DNA of 64,000 bases from Bacteriovoracaceae bacterium UBA4096. Its GTDB lineage: Bacteria; Bdellovibrionota; Bacteriovoracia; Bacteriovoracales; Bacteriovoracaceae. The DNA is taken from assembly GCA_002381945.1 (NCBI GenBank), contig DFXY01000066.1, forward strand, positions 15,627 to 79,626. The letters are read 5' to 3'. Each line of letters opens with the position of its first letter. Position 1 is the stretch's first letter. Shown here piece after piece: positions 44,074 to 52,484 of this stretch. A program made the position numbers and the translations under genes. Under the pieces are notes generated by a model, which worked only from the letters and a program-made list of their open reading frames with translations, made no database searches and was not told the origin of the DNA.

Positions 44074-44796
44074 TTAAGCTGCGTTCTTATTAAATCTTCG
44101 ATCCATTAACGGAATGAAAAATTCATCTTCGCCTTTCAAGGCTTCTTTTTTCATTCCTTGAATAAACATCTTAACCAAATTGGGATCAAACTGTGAACCG
44201 GAGAACTGTATCAGTTCTTCAAAGGCCACTTCATAGGGGAGACCTTTACGATATGGTCTGGTGGAGGTCATTGCATCAAAAGTATCAGCAATGAGTATAA
44301 TCCTTGCCGCTAATGGGATTTCTTCTCCCTTAAGACCGAGTGGATAGCCTTTCCCGTCATATCTTTCATGATGGAGTCGAGCATTAACAGCAATTTTTTC
44401 AAAGTAGGGATAGTCTTGAAGAATCTCGTAAGATTTTTCCGGGTGTTGCTTCATAATTTGAAACTCTTCCTCGGAAAGTCTGGATGGCTTATTTAAAACA
44501 GCGTCAGGTGTACCAATCTTACCAATGTCATGGAAAATGGCCGATAGTTCAAGCTCATGCATTTCTTCCGGTGTCAGGTTAGCTTCCATTCCTGTTACTA
44601 ACGAAAAATAGGCCACTCGCATGCTATGGCCAAATGTGTAATTATCTTTAACGTCGAGGGCCTTAAGAATAGTGCGTGCAGCTTGCTCACTGATTTTTTT
44701 GTTTTCAGATTTAAGAGCTTCAACTTGAGATGCCATTCCCAGCAGGGAAAGTGACATATTCAAAGAGGGCAGCTCAAAGACATTGTTTTTTTTCAT
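44074..44796 (-). CDS. HD-GYP domain protein, probable cyclic-di-GMP phosphodiesterase
   Basis: This 240-residue cytoplasmic protein has a short N-terminal helical part and an intact HD-GYP domain: H57 (GHSMR), H89-D90 (HDIGKIG), H118, H142-H143-E144 and DGKGYP (147-152). Such domains break cyclic-di-GMP to pGpG or GMP and control motility, attachment or predation. There is no receiver or sensor fused. It is divergent from the SpoIIE-like gene. A GGAAG ribosome site precedes the ATG. Confidence 0.94.
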   Translation of the reverse strand: MKKNNVFELPSLNMSLSLLGMASQVEALKSENKKISEQAARTILKALDVKDNYTFGHSMRVAYFSLVTGMEANLTPEEMHELELSAIFHDIGKIGTPDAVLNKPSRLSEEEFQIMKQHPEKSYEILQDYPYFEKIAVNARLHHERYDGKGYPLGLKGEEIPLAARIILIADTFDAMTSTRPYRKGLPYEVAFEELIQFSGSQFDPNLVKMFIQGMKKEALKGEDEFFIPLMDRRFNKNAA

Positions 44797-44948
44797 AGTT
44801 CTTCCAACTAAAAAGCAGTGAAAGTTGTTTCACTTGATAGATTCTCTTCGGTTGTTTTGCAGAAAAATAAACTGTAAAATATGAAATATCGAAAATAGTG
44901 GGACAACTCACTGAATAAACTAAGATTTTGACCCCTAAAAGGCACCGA

Positions 44949-46076
44949 ATGATCATCCTGGATGAGCGCAATTTCCTTCAAAAAGAACTCGAAGCAAAGG
45001 GATTTGATCTCTTTGATTTTTATGACAATTCCCAGGTTCTTTCGTTAAAAGCCTTCAATTCACTTGAATTGAAAAGGCGTGGAGAGTTTTTATTAATCGA
45101 TACCCAAACCTTATTGGATCATCCCGAGGCCCAGGAAAACTTCAAGTCTGTGATGAACACTTTTTTGGGTGCAGTCTTCTTTCATGAGCACAGTAATCAA
45201 AAAGCCCAGGAATGGGTTAAGAATGAAGGAGCGTTTCTCACAAAAATTATCGGAGAATACTCTCTTCCCATGCCTCAATTAAGTTGGACAATGCTATCCA
45301 ACCAGTTGCAGTTCTACTGGAGTCTGCTTGAGGATCAAAAAAAGCTGCAAAGACATATGGTCCAATTTAGCCAGGAATTAGATCAAGTTCTTCAGAATGC
45401 TGAAGTTGAAATGGTGAGGGCCAAAAAAGTTCATCATGCTTTAGTTCCGAGAAGAAGTGAGGACATTAAAGGTGTCATTTTTACCAATCGTTATGCTGCC
45501 GGTGAAGGTGGAGGTGGAGAGTTCTACGATTTGCACCAAACCCCTTCCAAGGTTTTCCAAATCCTTCTTTCCAGCCAGTCATACTTAATTTCCAGCGCGA
45601 TTCTGGGAATTCTGGGGCAACACCGGGAAAAAGACTTTAATCCTCAAAGATTTTTAGCGGATGTGGAGAATGAAATTGCCACCATTAATGAGATGAAAAA
45701 AAAACAGTCATCGGTTGATATTCTGATCCTTGAACTCGACTTGAACACTTTAAACTTGAAGGCGCTATCGAATTCAAAAGCCGAGCTATACAGTCAGTTG
45801 AATGGAAGGCTTGAACTTAAGAAAGATCAACCTTTTCAGCTTGCTAAGGGTGAGAAAGTCATTGTGTTCTCTACCGGTTTCATCTTTAATTGGAATGAAG
45901 GACATCCTGAAAGAAATCTTTCTGAATTCATAAAAGCAGAAAATAACAGACCTGCCGGTGAGTTGATGTCAGAACTTTTCTTTCAACTTAAAGACGGTAA
46001 AGAAACTCAGTTCTTAAAAAAAGACGCTACAGTGGTGATGATGGAGGTTAATAGACATGGCATTCATAAAGTATAG
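44949..46076 (+). CDS. SpoIIE/PP2C-like protein with degenerate active site
   Basis: This 375-residue protein starts at ATG 44949, seven bases after AAAGG; a TTG at 44928 is less likely. A receiver-like N-terminal part (about 1-110) leads to a coiled-coil linker (120-165) and a SpoIIE-type phosphatase region (165-375) as in RsbU. The region keeps the start pattern HHALVPR and YAAGEGGGGEFYD but lacks the metal Asp in GGDFYD (E191 instead). The usual DVSGHG metal loop is replaced by LLSSQSYLISS (207-217). It is thus probably inactive as a phosphatase and may act by binding. It overlaps the next gene by 20 bases. Confidence 0.7.
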   Translation: MIILDERNFLQKELEAKGFDLFDFYDNSQVLSLKAFNSLELKRRGEFLLIDTQTLLDHPEAQENFKSVMNTFLGAVFFHEHSNQKAQEWVKNEGAFLTKIIGEYSLPMPQLSWTMLSNQLQFYWSLLEDQKKLQRHMVQFSQELDQVLQNAEVEMVRAKKVHHALVPRRSEDIKGVIFTNRYAAGEGGGGEFYDLHQTPSKVFQILLSSQSYLISSAILGILGQHREKDFNPQRFLADVENEIATINEMKKKQSSVDILILELDLNTLNLKALSNSKAELYSQLNGRLELKKDQPFQLAKGEKVIVFSTGFIFNWNEGHPERNLSEFIKAENNRPAGELMSELFFQLKDGKETQFLKKDATVVMMEVNRHGIHKV

Positions 46077-46698
46077 TATTCTTTTTCTCCTGATAATCTC
46101 CACGGCAATGGCCCAAAGCAGATTCAGTTCCAAGAGTTGTCTGGATGCTTCTTATAAGATGAAAATGACTCAAAGCGGACCGCTCTTTGGTCTTTTGAAG
46201 CAAGAATTCATCATTAATAAGAGCTCATGTATCGTTCACATCACCCATAAAAAATATCTGCCAAAAGAATGGTTTGTCGATGTTTGCCGGGAACCCGTTC
46301 ATATTAAAGTCACGTCTGCCACGGGTGTGGATGTTGCAAAGAAAGAAACTGAATGTATTAATCAGGATAAAACTAAAAATACATCTGACTTCTGCTCCCA
46401 GTATTTTGATTTAATGGATGTCATTCAAGACGATGGTCTTATTTTTGCTGAGGGTGACAGAGATAATCTCAATTCCCATCATGGTAAGACTTATTGCACT
46501 TATCTTTTGCTGAAAAAATATTTAAATGATTCCGTGGTATTTAGTCGTTATACGGATGTTCCGGATATCTTCATTGAAAAAGTTAAAAAAGAACCGGCCT
46601 CTGATCTTTTGCCAAAAGACGGGATGGAGATGAAGAAGGAAGATCAGGAAGCGAAATTAAATCCGCTCCCTGAGAATGCACCAAAAAACTCTTTCTAA
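46057..46698 (+). CDS. Secreted Cys-containing protein of unknown function
   Basis: This 213-residue protein has a signal peptide (to about AMAQ, residue 20) and a mature part with seven Cys, several probably paired in disulfides. The C-terminal 40 residues are Lys/Glu/Pro-rich and likely unfolded. I recognise no domain. Its start lies 20 bases inside the SpoIIE-like gene, so translation is coupled and the two may be functionally linked although one is cytoplasmic and the other exported. The end overlaps the convergent trans-sulfuration gene by four bases. Confidence 0.7.
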   Translation: MAFIKYSILFLLIISTAMAQSRFSSKSCLDASYKMKMTQSGPLFGLLKQEFIINKSSCIVHITHKKYLPKEWFVDVCREPVHIKVTSATGVDVAKKETECINQDKTKNTSDFCSQYFDLMDVIQDDGLIFAEGDRDNLNSHHGKTYCTYLLLKKYLNDSVVFSRYTDVPDIFIEKVKKEPASDLLPKDGMEMKKEDQEAKLNPLPENAPKNSF

Positions 46699-47846
46699 AC
46701 GTGACTAAATGCTTTTTCCAAATCCTTCATAAGGTCATCTGAATCTTCAATGCCCACTGAAAGACGGATCAGGTTATCAAAAATCCCAAGCTGTTCTCGA
46801 AGGGGTTTAGGAATCGAAGCGTGGGTCATGATCGCCGGATGATCCACCAGACTCTCAACACCACCTAAACTTTCTGCCAGTGCGAATAATTTTAAATTCT
46901 CCAGGAATGCCCGAGATTCTGCAATTCCACCTTTTAAGAAGAAAGTAATCATCCCACCGGATCCCTTCATCTGTTTTTTTGCGAGTTCATACTGTGGATG
47001 AGATTTAAGTCCTGGGTAAATAACTCTCTCAACCTTAGGATGAGCTTCCAGGAAGTCCGCAATTTTAATGGCATTCTGTTCATGGGCCTTCATCCTGACA
47101 GCGAGAGTTTTAATCCCTCTTAGAACCAACCATGAATCAAATGGTGAGTGGCAAGGACCGATAGCATTTTGATAGAAAAATAATTTATCTCTTATTTCCT
47201 GAGAATTCATCATCATGGCGCCACCAACCACATCGGAATGGCCGTTAATGAATTTTGTCATTGAATGAAGCACGATGTCCGCGCCGTGATTAAGCGGGTT
47301 CTGAAAATAGGGACTCATGAAAGTATTGTCGACAACCGTCAGGGCCTTTACTTTTTTTGCTAAGGCCGAAATGGCATCAATATCTGAAATCTTAAGCAAG
47401 GGATTAGTAGGAGTTTCCAACCAGACCAAGGCCGGCTTGAAATCATTAATTTCTTGCTCAAGAGTTTTTAAATTAGTTGTATCAACGAAACGATACTCAT
47501 GGATGTCAGGGAATACTTTTGAAAAAAGACGATAGGTTCCGCCATAAACATCATCACCACACAGGATTTTAGAACCTTTTGGTAACATGTGCATGATGAG
47601 TGAAGAAGCTGCCAAGCCGCTGGAAGTTACCAGACAATGTTTTGCATTTTCTAATGAGGCCAGGCATTCTTCTAATCTTGATCGTGTAGGATTGTGAGAA
47701 CGTGTGTACTCATAACCTTTATGTTCACCAGGAGAACTCTGAACATAAGTAGAAGTCTGATAAATAGGGGGCATGATGGCGCCAGTCGTTGGATCAGGTT
47801 CACCACCAACATGAATAACTCGGGTTTCAAATTTCATTTCTTTCAT
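46695..47846 (-). CDS. Cystathionine gamma-synthase/lyase-family PLP enzyme
   Basis: This 383-residue enzyme of the trans-sulfuration family has the PLP lysine at K198 (HSMTKFINGHSD), the ETPTNP loop and VDNTFMSPY. CGS (MetB), cystathionine beta-lyase (MetC) and gamma-lyase cannot be separated by eye; the YTRSHNPTR segment is common to all. It is the last gene of a six-gene minus-strand operon and starts four bases inside the end of gshA. A role in making cysteine (from homocysteine) for glutathione is the simplest reading. It would link to ahcY, which makes homocysteine. Confidence 0.92.
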   Translation of the reverse strand: MKEMKFETRVIHVGGEPDPTTGAIMPPIYQTSTYVQSSPGEHKGYEYTRSHNPTRSRLEECLASLENAKHCLVTSSGLAASSLIMHMLPKGSKILCGDDVYGGTYRLFSKVFPDIHEYRFVDTTNLKTLEQEINDFKPALVWLETPTNPLLKISDIDAISALAKKVKALTVVDNTFMSPYFQNPLNHGADIVLHSMTKFINGHSDVVGGAMMMNSQEIRDKLFFYQNAIGPCHSPFDSWLVLRGIKTLAVRMKAHEQNAIKIADFLEAHPKVERVIYPGLKSHPQYELAKKQMKGSGGMITFFLKGGIAESRAFLENLKLFALAESLGGVESLVDHPAIMTHASIPKPLREQLGIFDNLIRLSVGIEDSDDLMKDLEKAFSHV

Positions 47847-49084
47847 TTTAACTCCATTAACTCTTTCATTTCATATGATGCGGCCAGGGTAGAAAGGCGG
47901 GCAATCACGGAATAAACAGCTTCTTTTATAGTATGATCGCAATCTTGCTTAATATCTGAGAGGCAAAGTTTTTGATAAATCATTCCCTGAGAATTGAGGT
48001 TGGCCTGAGTTCCTTTCAGGGGATTAGTGCGAATAAATCCGCCTGAGCTTCGTCCATTGATCAAATAGATGGTTACTTCAGCTGGAGCATCATCATATTT
48101 TACAATTGTCTCAATTCCTTCCTGAATCAGGACAGAAGTAAATTTTAAGTTCCCTTTCCCTACATCCATTTTATTTCGGATTTTCCTGTTCATGGAAATG
48201 ATTTCTTCTCCACTGGAGACTACAGAAATGCCCATTCCGTAAGTCCCTTGTGAAGCTTTAACAAATACGGAAGAACCCTCTGGAAGAGTTACGAGCAGTT
48301 TATCAACTTCTTTACCCAGTTCATCCAGACCTTCTTTCGTACTGAAATCCACATTGTCCATGGAAGAGAAACGCGCTTGGATAAGATCAGGATTTATACC
48401 GAAATGCTCGCAAAAGCGGTTTGCAGTCTCATGGTAGCATTTGAAGTGGTGAATCTTTTGACGTTTATACCAACCAGCATAGGGCGAAGGATAAACAGGT
48501 GTCTTGATAGTTTTCCAATCAAGATCAAGTGGAATTGATTGATCATTATTTAAGAGAATCAGCTCAAAATCAAATTTGAGCTTAGGATCACAAGAAATAA
48601 ATTCTCCATCCTGAACCTGGGCCCGGTGAACAATGATTTTATATCCAGAGAAAGATTCAAGCTCTACGACATTTCCTGAGACTTCAGCAAACAGATTTGG
48701 ATCTGGCGAAAACAGGACAACTTCGGTCTCTGCCATTTCAACACTTGATTTCAAGTGATGGAGGTGATCGAGATAGTATTTATTCTTGGTATGAGATTCG
48801 GGAAGTAGACCAATTCGTTTGAGATTGGGCTTAATCTGATCAAATTTTTCTTTGAAATGATCACCACAATGAAGCAAGTCTTTGCTGCATAGATTATTAA
48901 ATCCCGCGGGGTACATGTTCTGATCGACCGGAGCAAATTTAGTTTTGCTTTCTCTGACGTCAACGCTTGAAGTAACTGGCTGAGGAAGTTCAGACTGGGC
49001 CTGATCAATCCATGCATTAATTTCATTCCAGTTATGGCAGAAAAACAGTTCCAGTTCCTGTTTGTTATTAACCTTGTGGGGCAT
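47843..49084 (-). CDS. gshA: Glutamate-cysteine ligase (GshA, ATP-grasp-type family of chemolithotrophs)
   Basis: This 413-residue protein resembles the short GshA family first defined in Acidithiobacillus ferrooxidans (TIGR02049), not the 518-residue E. coli enzyme. Recognised landmarks are FVKASQGTYGMGI, IQEGIETIVKYD and TIYLINGRSSGGFIRTN near the ATP-grasp active site. It makes gamma-glutamylcysteine, the first step in glutathione synthesis. It overlaps ArsA-1 upstream by 17 bases and the PLP enzyme downstream by four. No gshB is in the window. Confidence 0.85.
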   Translation of the reverse strand: MPHKVNNKQELELFFCHNWNEINAWIDQAQSELPQPVTSSVDVRESKTKFAPVDQNMYPAGFNNLCSKDLLHCGDHFKEKFDQIKPNLKRIGLLPESHTKNKYYLDHLHHLKSSVEMAETEVVLFSPDPNLFAEVSGNVVELESFSGYKIIVHRAQVQDGEFISCDPKLKFDFELILLNNDQSIPLDLDWKTIKTPVYPSPYAGWYKRQKIHHFKCYHETANRFCEHFGINPDLIQARFSSMDNVDFSTKEGLDELGKEVDKLLVTLPEGSSVFVKASQGTYGMGISVVSSGEEIISMNRKIRNKMDVGKGNLKFTSVLIQEGIETIVKYDDAPAEVTIYLINGRSSGGFIRTNPLKGTQANLNSQGMIYQKLCLSDIKQDCDHTIKEAVYSVIARLSTLAASYEMKELMELK

Positions 49085-50114
49085 ATGATTTCCATCTCTC
49101 AGTTAGGTGTTGGATATGATCCGTAGGGGAGAGACTGATCACTTCAGGAAACTCCAGCACCACGGGAAATACTTCGTTTAATTTTTTCTTGAGTAGCTGC
49201 TCTTTTCCTTCCAGTGAGGCCTTGACTTGAATCAGATGAGATTCATCAGGATTCCAGGATTTAAGTTCTTGCTCAAGACACTTATTCAAAACGAGATAGT
49301 GATCCTCGTGGATAAAATGACTGGCATGAGAGCGTAATTCGACTGCCTCCTGGGCCTTACCTTGTTCTACTGAAGTAACCAAAAACCAATTGCATTCGGA
49401 TCGGGATTTTAGTCTATCTTGTAGTGAAAGTCCTTTAAGGAATGCATCCCGAGATTGATATATAATCTGAATCGCCTGAATAAAGTCATCAATGAACTCG
49501 GCACCGGTAACATTTTGAAGGTACCCGAGGAGTTTACGTACGCCGGTTGAAATAAAACGATTGATGATCCCCATGCCGAAAACTTTTTTTCCTGCCTTGG
49601 CAGTTTTCTGTCCCAGATAACTGAAGATCTCGATGAAGTTTTGATCAAAAAAAGAACGTATTTTTCCGAGGCTTTCAAGAAAGTCGAGGAAATGGGCCCC
49701 CGGAGGCGTATCGAGAACGACTACATCGTAAGATCCTGAATCAAACTGCATTTGCACCTCAACCATGGAGAGGATTTCATTCATTCCTCCGTATGGTTTC
49801 GATAAGATCTGCACGATTCTATTATTTGCAAGGTCAGGAGTATTATATTTTTTTGCCATCCTCTGTATGGTCTTCTCGGGCGACATCAATAAAGCATGGA
49901 GTTTAGAGCCTAGAAGTTCCACTTCAGTGACTTCTCCTACAGCATCTCCCTGAAGCCCCAGAAGGTCTTTTAATCTCCTGGCCGGATCAATGGTGATAAG
50001 AAGAACACGTTTGCCATTTTGTGATAAATTAAGAGCGCGGGCCGTCGCCAGAGTTGTTTTTCCAACCCCGCCGGTGCCACAGAAAATCTCGAATGATTTA
50101 GTGGAAAGAGTCAC
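49068..50114 (-). CDS. ArsA/Get3-like ATPase, variant lacking the signature lysine
   Basis: This 348-residue P-loop ATPase has FCGTGGVGKTT (residues 11-21), DPARRLKDLLG (switch), and DTPPGAHFLDFL. In ArsA/Get3/MinD proteins the P-loop reads GKGGVGK, where the first Lys reaches across the dimer; here it is Thr (T14). Its neighbour gene encodes a copy with the Lys. Actinobacteria have a comparable pair (Rv3679/Rv3680). It probably forms a heterodimer that handles membrane proteins or another hydrophobic cargo. No arsenic resistance genes are nearby. It lies 26 bases after the other ATPase gene. Confidence 0.85.
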   Translation of the reverse strand: MTLSTKSFEIFCGTGGVGKTTLATARALNLSQNGKRVLLITIDPARRLKDLLGLQGDAVGEVTEVELLGSKLHALLMSPEKTIQRMAKKYNTPDLANNRIVQILSKPYGGMNEILSMVEVQMQFDSGSYDVVVLDTPPGAHFLDFLESLGKIRSFFDQNFIEIFSYLGQKTAKAGKKVFGMGIINRFISTGVRKLLGYLQNVTGAEFIDDFIQAIQIIYQSRDAFLKGLSLQDRLKSRSECNWFLVTSVEQGKAQEAVELRSHASHFIHEDHYLVLNKCLEQELKSWNPDESHLIQVKASLEGKEQLLKKKLNEVFPVVLEFPEVISLSPTDHIQHLTERWKSYAPQG

Positions 50115-50140
50115 ATACGCCCTTTGAAAGTCTCACTATT

Positions 50141-50959
50141 CTATATGAGTTTTGAGAGAGACCCAACTAAATCCGCTTCAATCGCAGTTGCTTCACGACT
50201 TAAAGAGTGGGGTAGGATGCATCGCATCTCTGACAAGTTCTCTTGAATCAACTGCTTTTCATTTAGGGCTTTTTCGCGCAAGCCTTCAGGTAATTTTTCC
50301 AGATCATTTTCAAGCAGGGGAAAAAGGCAATTATTTACCGTAATATCAATATTTACAGGAGTGCGTTCTTTAAGCCCAGCGCGGAGTTCAAGGGCCTCCT
50401 GCCAAGACATCAAGCTCGGTAAACTCACCACGTGAATTTTTGTGTACTCAGGGTCATTTAGTCGCGCCAGCATTTTACCAGTATCCTCAAAAATAACACC
50501 GCTTTCAAAGATCTGCTTAAAATTGGTAGTTGATTCAACCATGATTAAAGCATGACCCGAAGCTGGCGCATCAAGCACAACAATGAGCCGAGGATTTTCT
50601 TTTCCCATTTCCAAGATCTTTCCCAAATAAATGAGATAGCTAAAGCCTGGAACCATATTAATCAAGGCCCGAAAAAATGGCGTCTTCACTATCCAGGAAG
50701 AAATGATTTTAGAGTTAAGACGTTTTTCTATGTAACCTCGGGCGCACTCTTCCAAGTCCAGAGAAATTTCCCTGATACCATTGACTGTCTTCTCACTTGT
50801 CCCTGTATGAACTTCGCCAAGAGATTGATTTTGAAAAGTTAAATAAACGGCTTCGTGATCATGTTCTACGAGGTAGCGAACGAATGATTTACTGAGAGTG
50901 GTTTTACCTACGCCGCCTTTACCAGTAAAAATGTACAGGCGACGTGTGAGTGATTCCAT
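50141..50959 (-). CDS. ArsA/Get3-like ATPase with canonical deviant P-loop
   Basis: This 272-residue ATPase carries TGKGGVGKTT (residues 12-21) with the signature Lys and DAPASGHAL in place of DTAPTGHTL. It is about 75 residues shorter than its neighbour and lacks much of the helical cargo-binding subdomain length seen in Get3. Its start overlaps the stop of the beta-barrel-like gene by one base (TAATG). With ArsA-1 it likely makes an asymmetric dimer. It has no membrane segment. Cargo unknown. Confidence 0.85.
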   Translation of the reverse strand: MESLTRRLYIFTGKGGVGKTTLSKSFVRYLVEHDHEAVYLTFQNQSLGEVHTGTSEKTVNGIREISLDLEECARGYIEKRLNSKIISSWIVKTPFFRALINMVPGFSYLIYLGKILEMGKENPRLIVVLDAPASGHALIMVESTTNFKQIFESGVIFEDTGKMLARLNDPEYTKIHVVSLPSLMSWQEALELRAGLKERTPVNIDITVNNCLFPLLENDLEKLPEGLREKALNEKQLIQENLSEMRCILPHSLSREATAIEADLVGSLSKLI

Positions 50960-51678
50960 TAGAAGAGGTACATACCGGTGATGAGAAGTTTCATATAATA
51001 ACCTTTCACATCGCTCTGATCGTCCTGTTGAATTTTAAACGGCCAGTGCATTTGTCCCATTACACCTACAACATAATGATCATTGAGACGAAGATCAACA
51101 CCAGCACCAAAATTTAAACCAAAGGTTACTTTCTGATCTGACCATTTTGTGCTGCCATTCACGTTTCTTTTAACTTTTGGCGCATAAAAACCTAGGCCAC
51201 CCAAGAAATAAGGAGAAAGATTATCGTATTCAACTAATCGCCCTTTAATGGAAGAGGTAAGACCCATCACTTTAGTGCGCTCTTTCTTGTCTTTGTGTTC
51301 TGACATGTGGGCGTCAACTAAGAGATCAAATGAATAGCTGGCAGCATAAGAATAGAGAAAATCGAGAGTGATCTTATCATTTCCATGTTTGCCATAATTT
51401 CCGAAAAGGAACGTCTGACCTAATCCTAAGCCGAGTCCATGCTGCTGAAGTCTTCTGGGAGAACCGGAATTCATAGAGGCAGAATGAGAACTTTTCTCTT
51501 CCACTTCGTCCTCAGATACGGATTTTTCCTCTGATGAGAGTTCTTTACTCGTCTCTGGTGTTTTGATCTTAGGGGTAAATGCTTTTGGCTGCGAAGCCTG
51601 GGCAAAAGAAAAGGAAGGGGTAAAAAAACTCATGGCCACAAGGGCCATGAGTATAATGCTGAAATTTTTGTTACTCAT
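50959..51678 (-). CDS. Outer-membrane beta-barrel-like protein
   Basis: The 239-residue protein has a signal peptide (to about SFAQA, residue 28), an acidic Ser/Glu-rich linker (about 45-75), then alternating hydrophobic strands consistent with an eight-stranded outer-membrane barrel of the OmpW/OmpA type. The C-terminus ends in Phe after MYLF, as is common for barrel insertion. No family name is certain. It lies ten bases after the PhaR-like gene and just before the ATPase pair, which suggests the ATPases may affect its delivery or level. Confidence 0.68.
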   Translation of the reverse strand: MSNKNFSIILMALVAMSFFTPSFSFAQASQPKAFTPKIKTPETSKELSSEEKSVSEDEVEEKSSHSASMNSGSPRRLQQHGLGLGLGQTFLFGNYGKHGNDKITLDFLYSYAASYSFDLLVDAHMSEHKDKKERTKVMGLTSSIKGRLVEYDNLSPYFLGGLGFYAPKVKRNVNGSTKWSDQKVTFGLNFGAGVDLRLNDHYVVGVMGQMHWPFKIQQDDQSDVKGYYMKLLITGMYLF

Positions 51679-51688
51679 GAACCTTAGA

Positions 51689-52087
51689 TTAGTTCAAAGT
51701 AGTAGAATTTTCCATAGAAGAGTTAAGACCTGCAACAAATGCTGGTTTGAAGTCTTCGGCCATAACAGCAGCTGCTGGCATTTCGAAAGTAAGGTTCAGC
51801 TTGCTTTCAAGTCCACCGATGTAACCAGTAAGAGTGCCTTCTTCAGAACGAATAACGCGCTTAAGAAGTTCAGTGTTTCCTGGCTTAAGAGATTTACGCT
51901 CTTGATCGAAAAGAAGCTGGATTTGAGTCATATAAGTGATGTCATTTTTTGACTTATTGTCGATAACCTGGATTTCATGGCCTTCACGGATGATCTGAGC
52001 GATCTCTTCGAGAGTCACATAGCAGCTTTGGAAAGTGTCGTAGAGCTTGCGGTTCTGGTAACGCTTGATGATACGTACGTCTTTCAT
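51689..52087 (-). CDS. PhaR-like regulator (polyhydroxyalkanoate accumulation regulator N-domain)
   Basis: This 132-residue protein begins with IIKRYQNRKLYDTFQSCYVTLEEIAQII, the hallmark of the PHB_acc_N DNA-binding domain of PhaR. In PHA producers PhaR represses phasin genes and binds granules. The usual C-terminal PHB_acc domain is shortened or missing. No PHA synthase or phasin is in the window, so its target may be its own operon. It is the first gene of the six-gene operon. An AGGGG site is five bases before the ATG and a good promoter lies at 52225-52253. Confidence 0.88.
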   Translation of the reverse strand: MKDVRIIKRYQNRKLYDTFQSCYVTLEEIAQIIREGHEIQVIDNKSKNDITYMTQIQLLFDQERKSLKPGNTELLKRVIRSEEGTLTGYIGGLESKLNLTFEMPAAAVMAEDFKPAFVAGLNSSMENSTTLN

Positions 52088-52224
52088 GTTGTTCCCCTAA
52101 TTTGTGGTTATACCCTTGTAATTCATTTAAAGGTACTGTCGTTAATAGTTTCTTTATTTAGAGAAAGGAGCAGCGCACTCAAAGAAATCTGTTTTTGCGC
52201 GCTATTACTTTCGAAAACGGTTGG

Positions 52225-52253
52225 GTTTTACTAATACCGCCCTAGGCTGTCAA
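52225..52253 (-). promoter_or_regulatory. Promoter of the PhaR/ArsA/gshA operon
   Basis: On the minus strand TTGACA (52253-52248) is followed after 17 bases by TAAAAC (52230-52225). The transcript would start near 52218, giving a leader of about 130 bases. The 397-base gap 52088-52484 holds this promoter, the sigma-28-like promoter and a leader hairpin, and no supported gene. Confidence 0.7.
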
Positions 52254-52404
52254 CCCAGATGGTCATAAATAATCCTAAAGATGAAAAAATATCACAAAAA
52301 AACGGTAAAAATTTCCTATCTCACTTAAGTTTAGACCTATGTTTTCGATGAGTTACAGGTTTATCCTGAGGTCGTAAACCTTCCGCGTTAAATTGAGCAT
52401 TAGC

Positions 52405-52431
52405 TAATAATCCCTTAACAGCAGCCGATAA
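52405..52431 (+). promoter_or_regulatory. Sigma-28 (FliA)-type promoter for the TPR lipoprotein
   Basis: TAAT-N15-GCCGATAA: the -10 is a perfect match to the FliA consensus, the -35 matches three of four, and the 15-base spacing is exact. The start would be near 52438, at the foot of a hairpin. Confidence 0.65.
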
Positions 52432-52439
52432 AAGAAAAG

Positions 52440-52466
52440 AGCGAGGATCGATTGATCGGTCTCGCT
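52440..52466 (+). other. 5' leader hairpin of the TPR lipoprotein message
   Basis: AGCGAG (52440-52445) pairs with CTCGCT (52461-52466), with an inner GATC-GATT-GATC stem-loop and a 3-base bulge. It begins where the predicted transcript begins and ends 18 bases before the ATG, so it would form the very 5' end of the message and could protect it. Confidence 0.5.
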
Positions 52467-52484
52467 TTAAAGCACAGGACGTTT

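Noticed and set aside
49765..49953. 62-codon plus-strand frame
   Set aside because: Antisense to the ArsA gene, which has clear P-loop motifs; a shadow.
52259..52351. 30-codon frame in the gap before the TPR lipoprotein
   Set aside because: No ribosome site, low-complexity Lys/Asn-rich product, and it lies upstream of the likely promoter.
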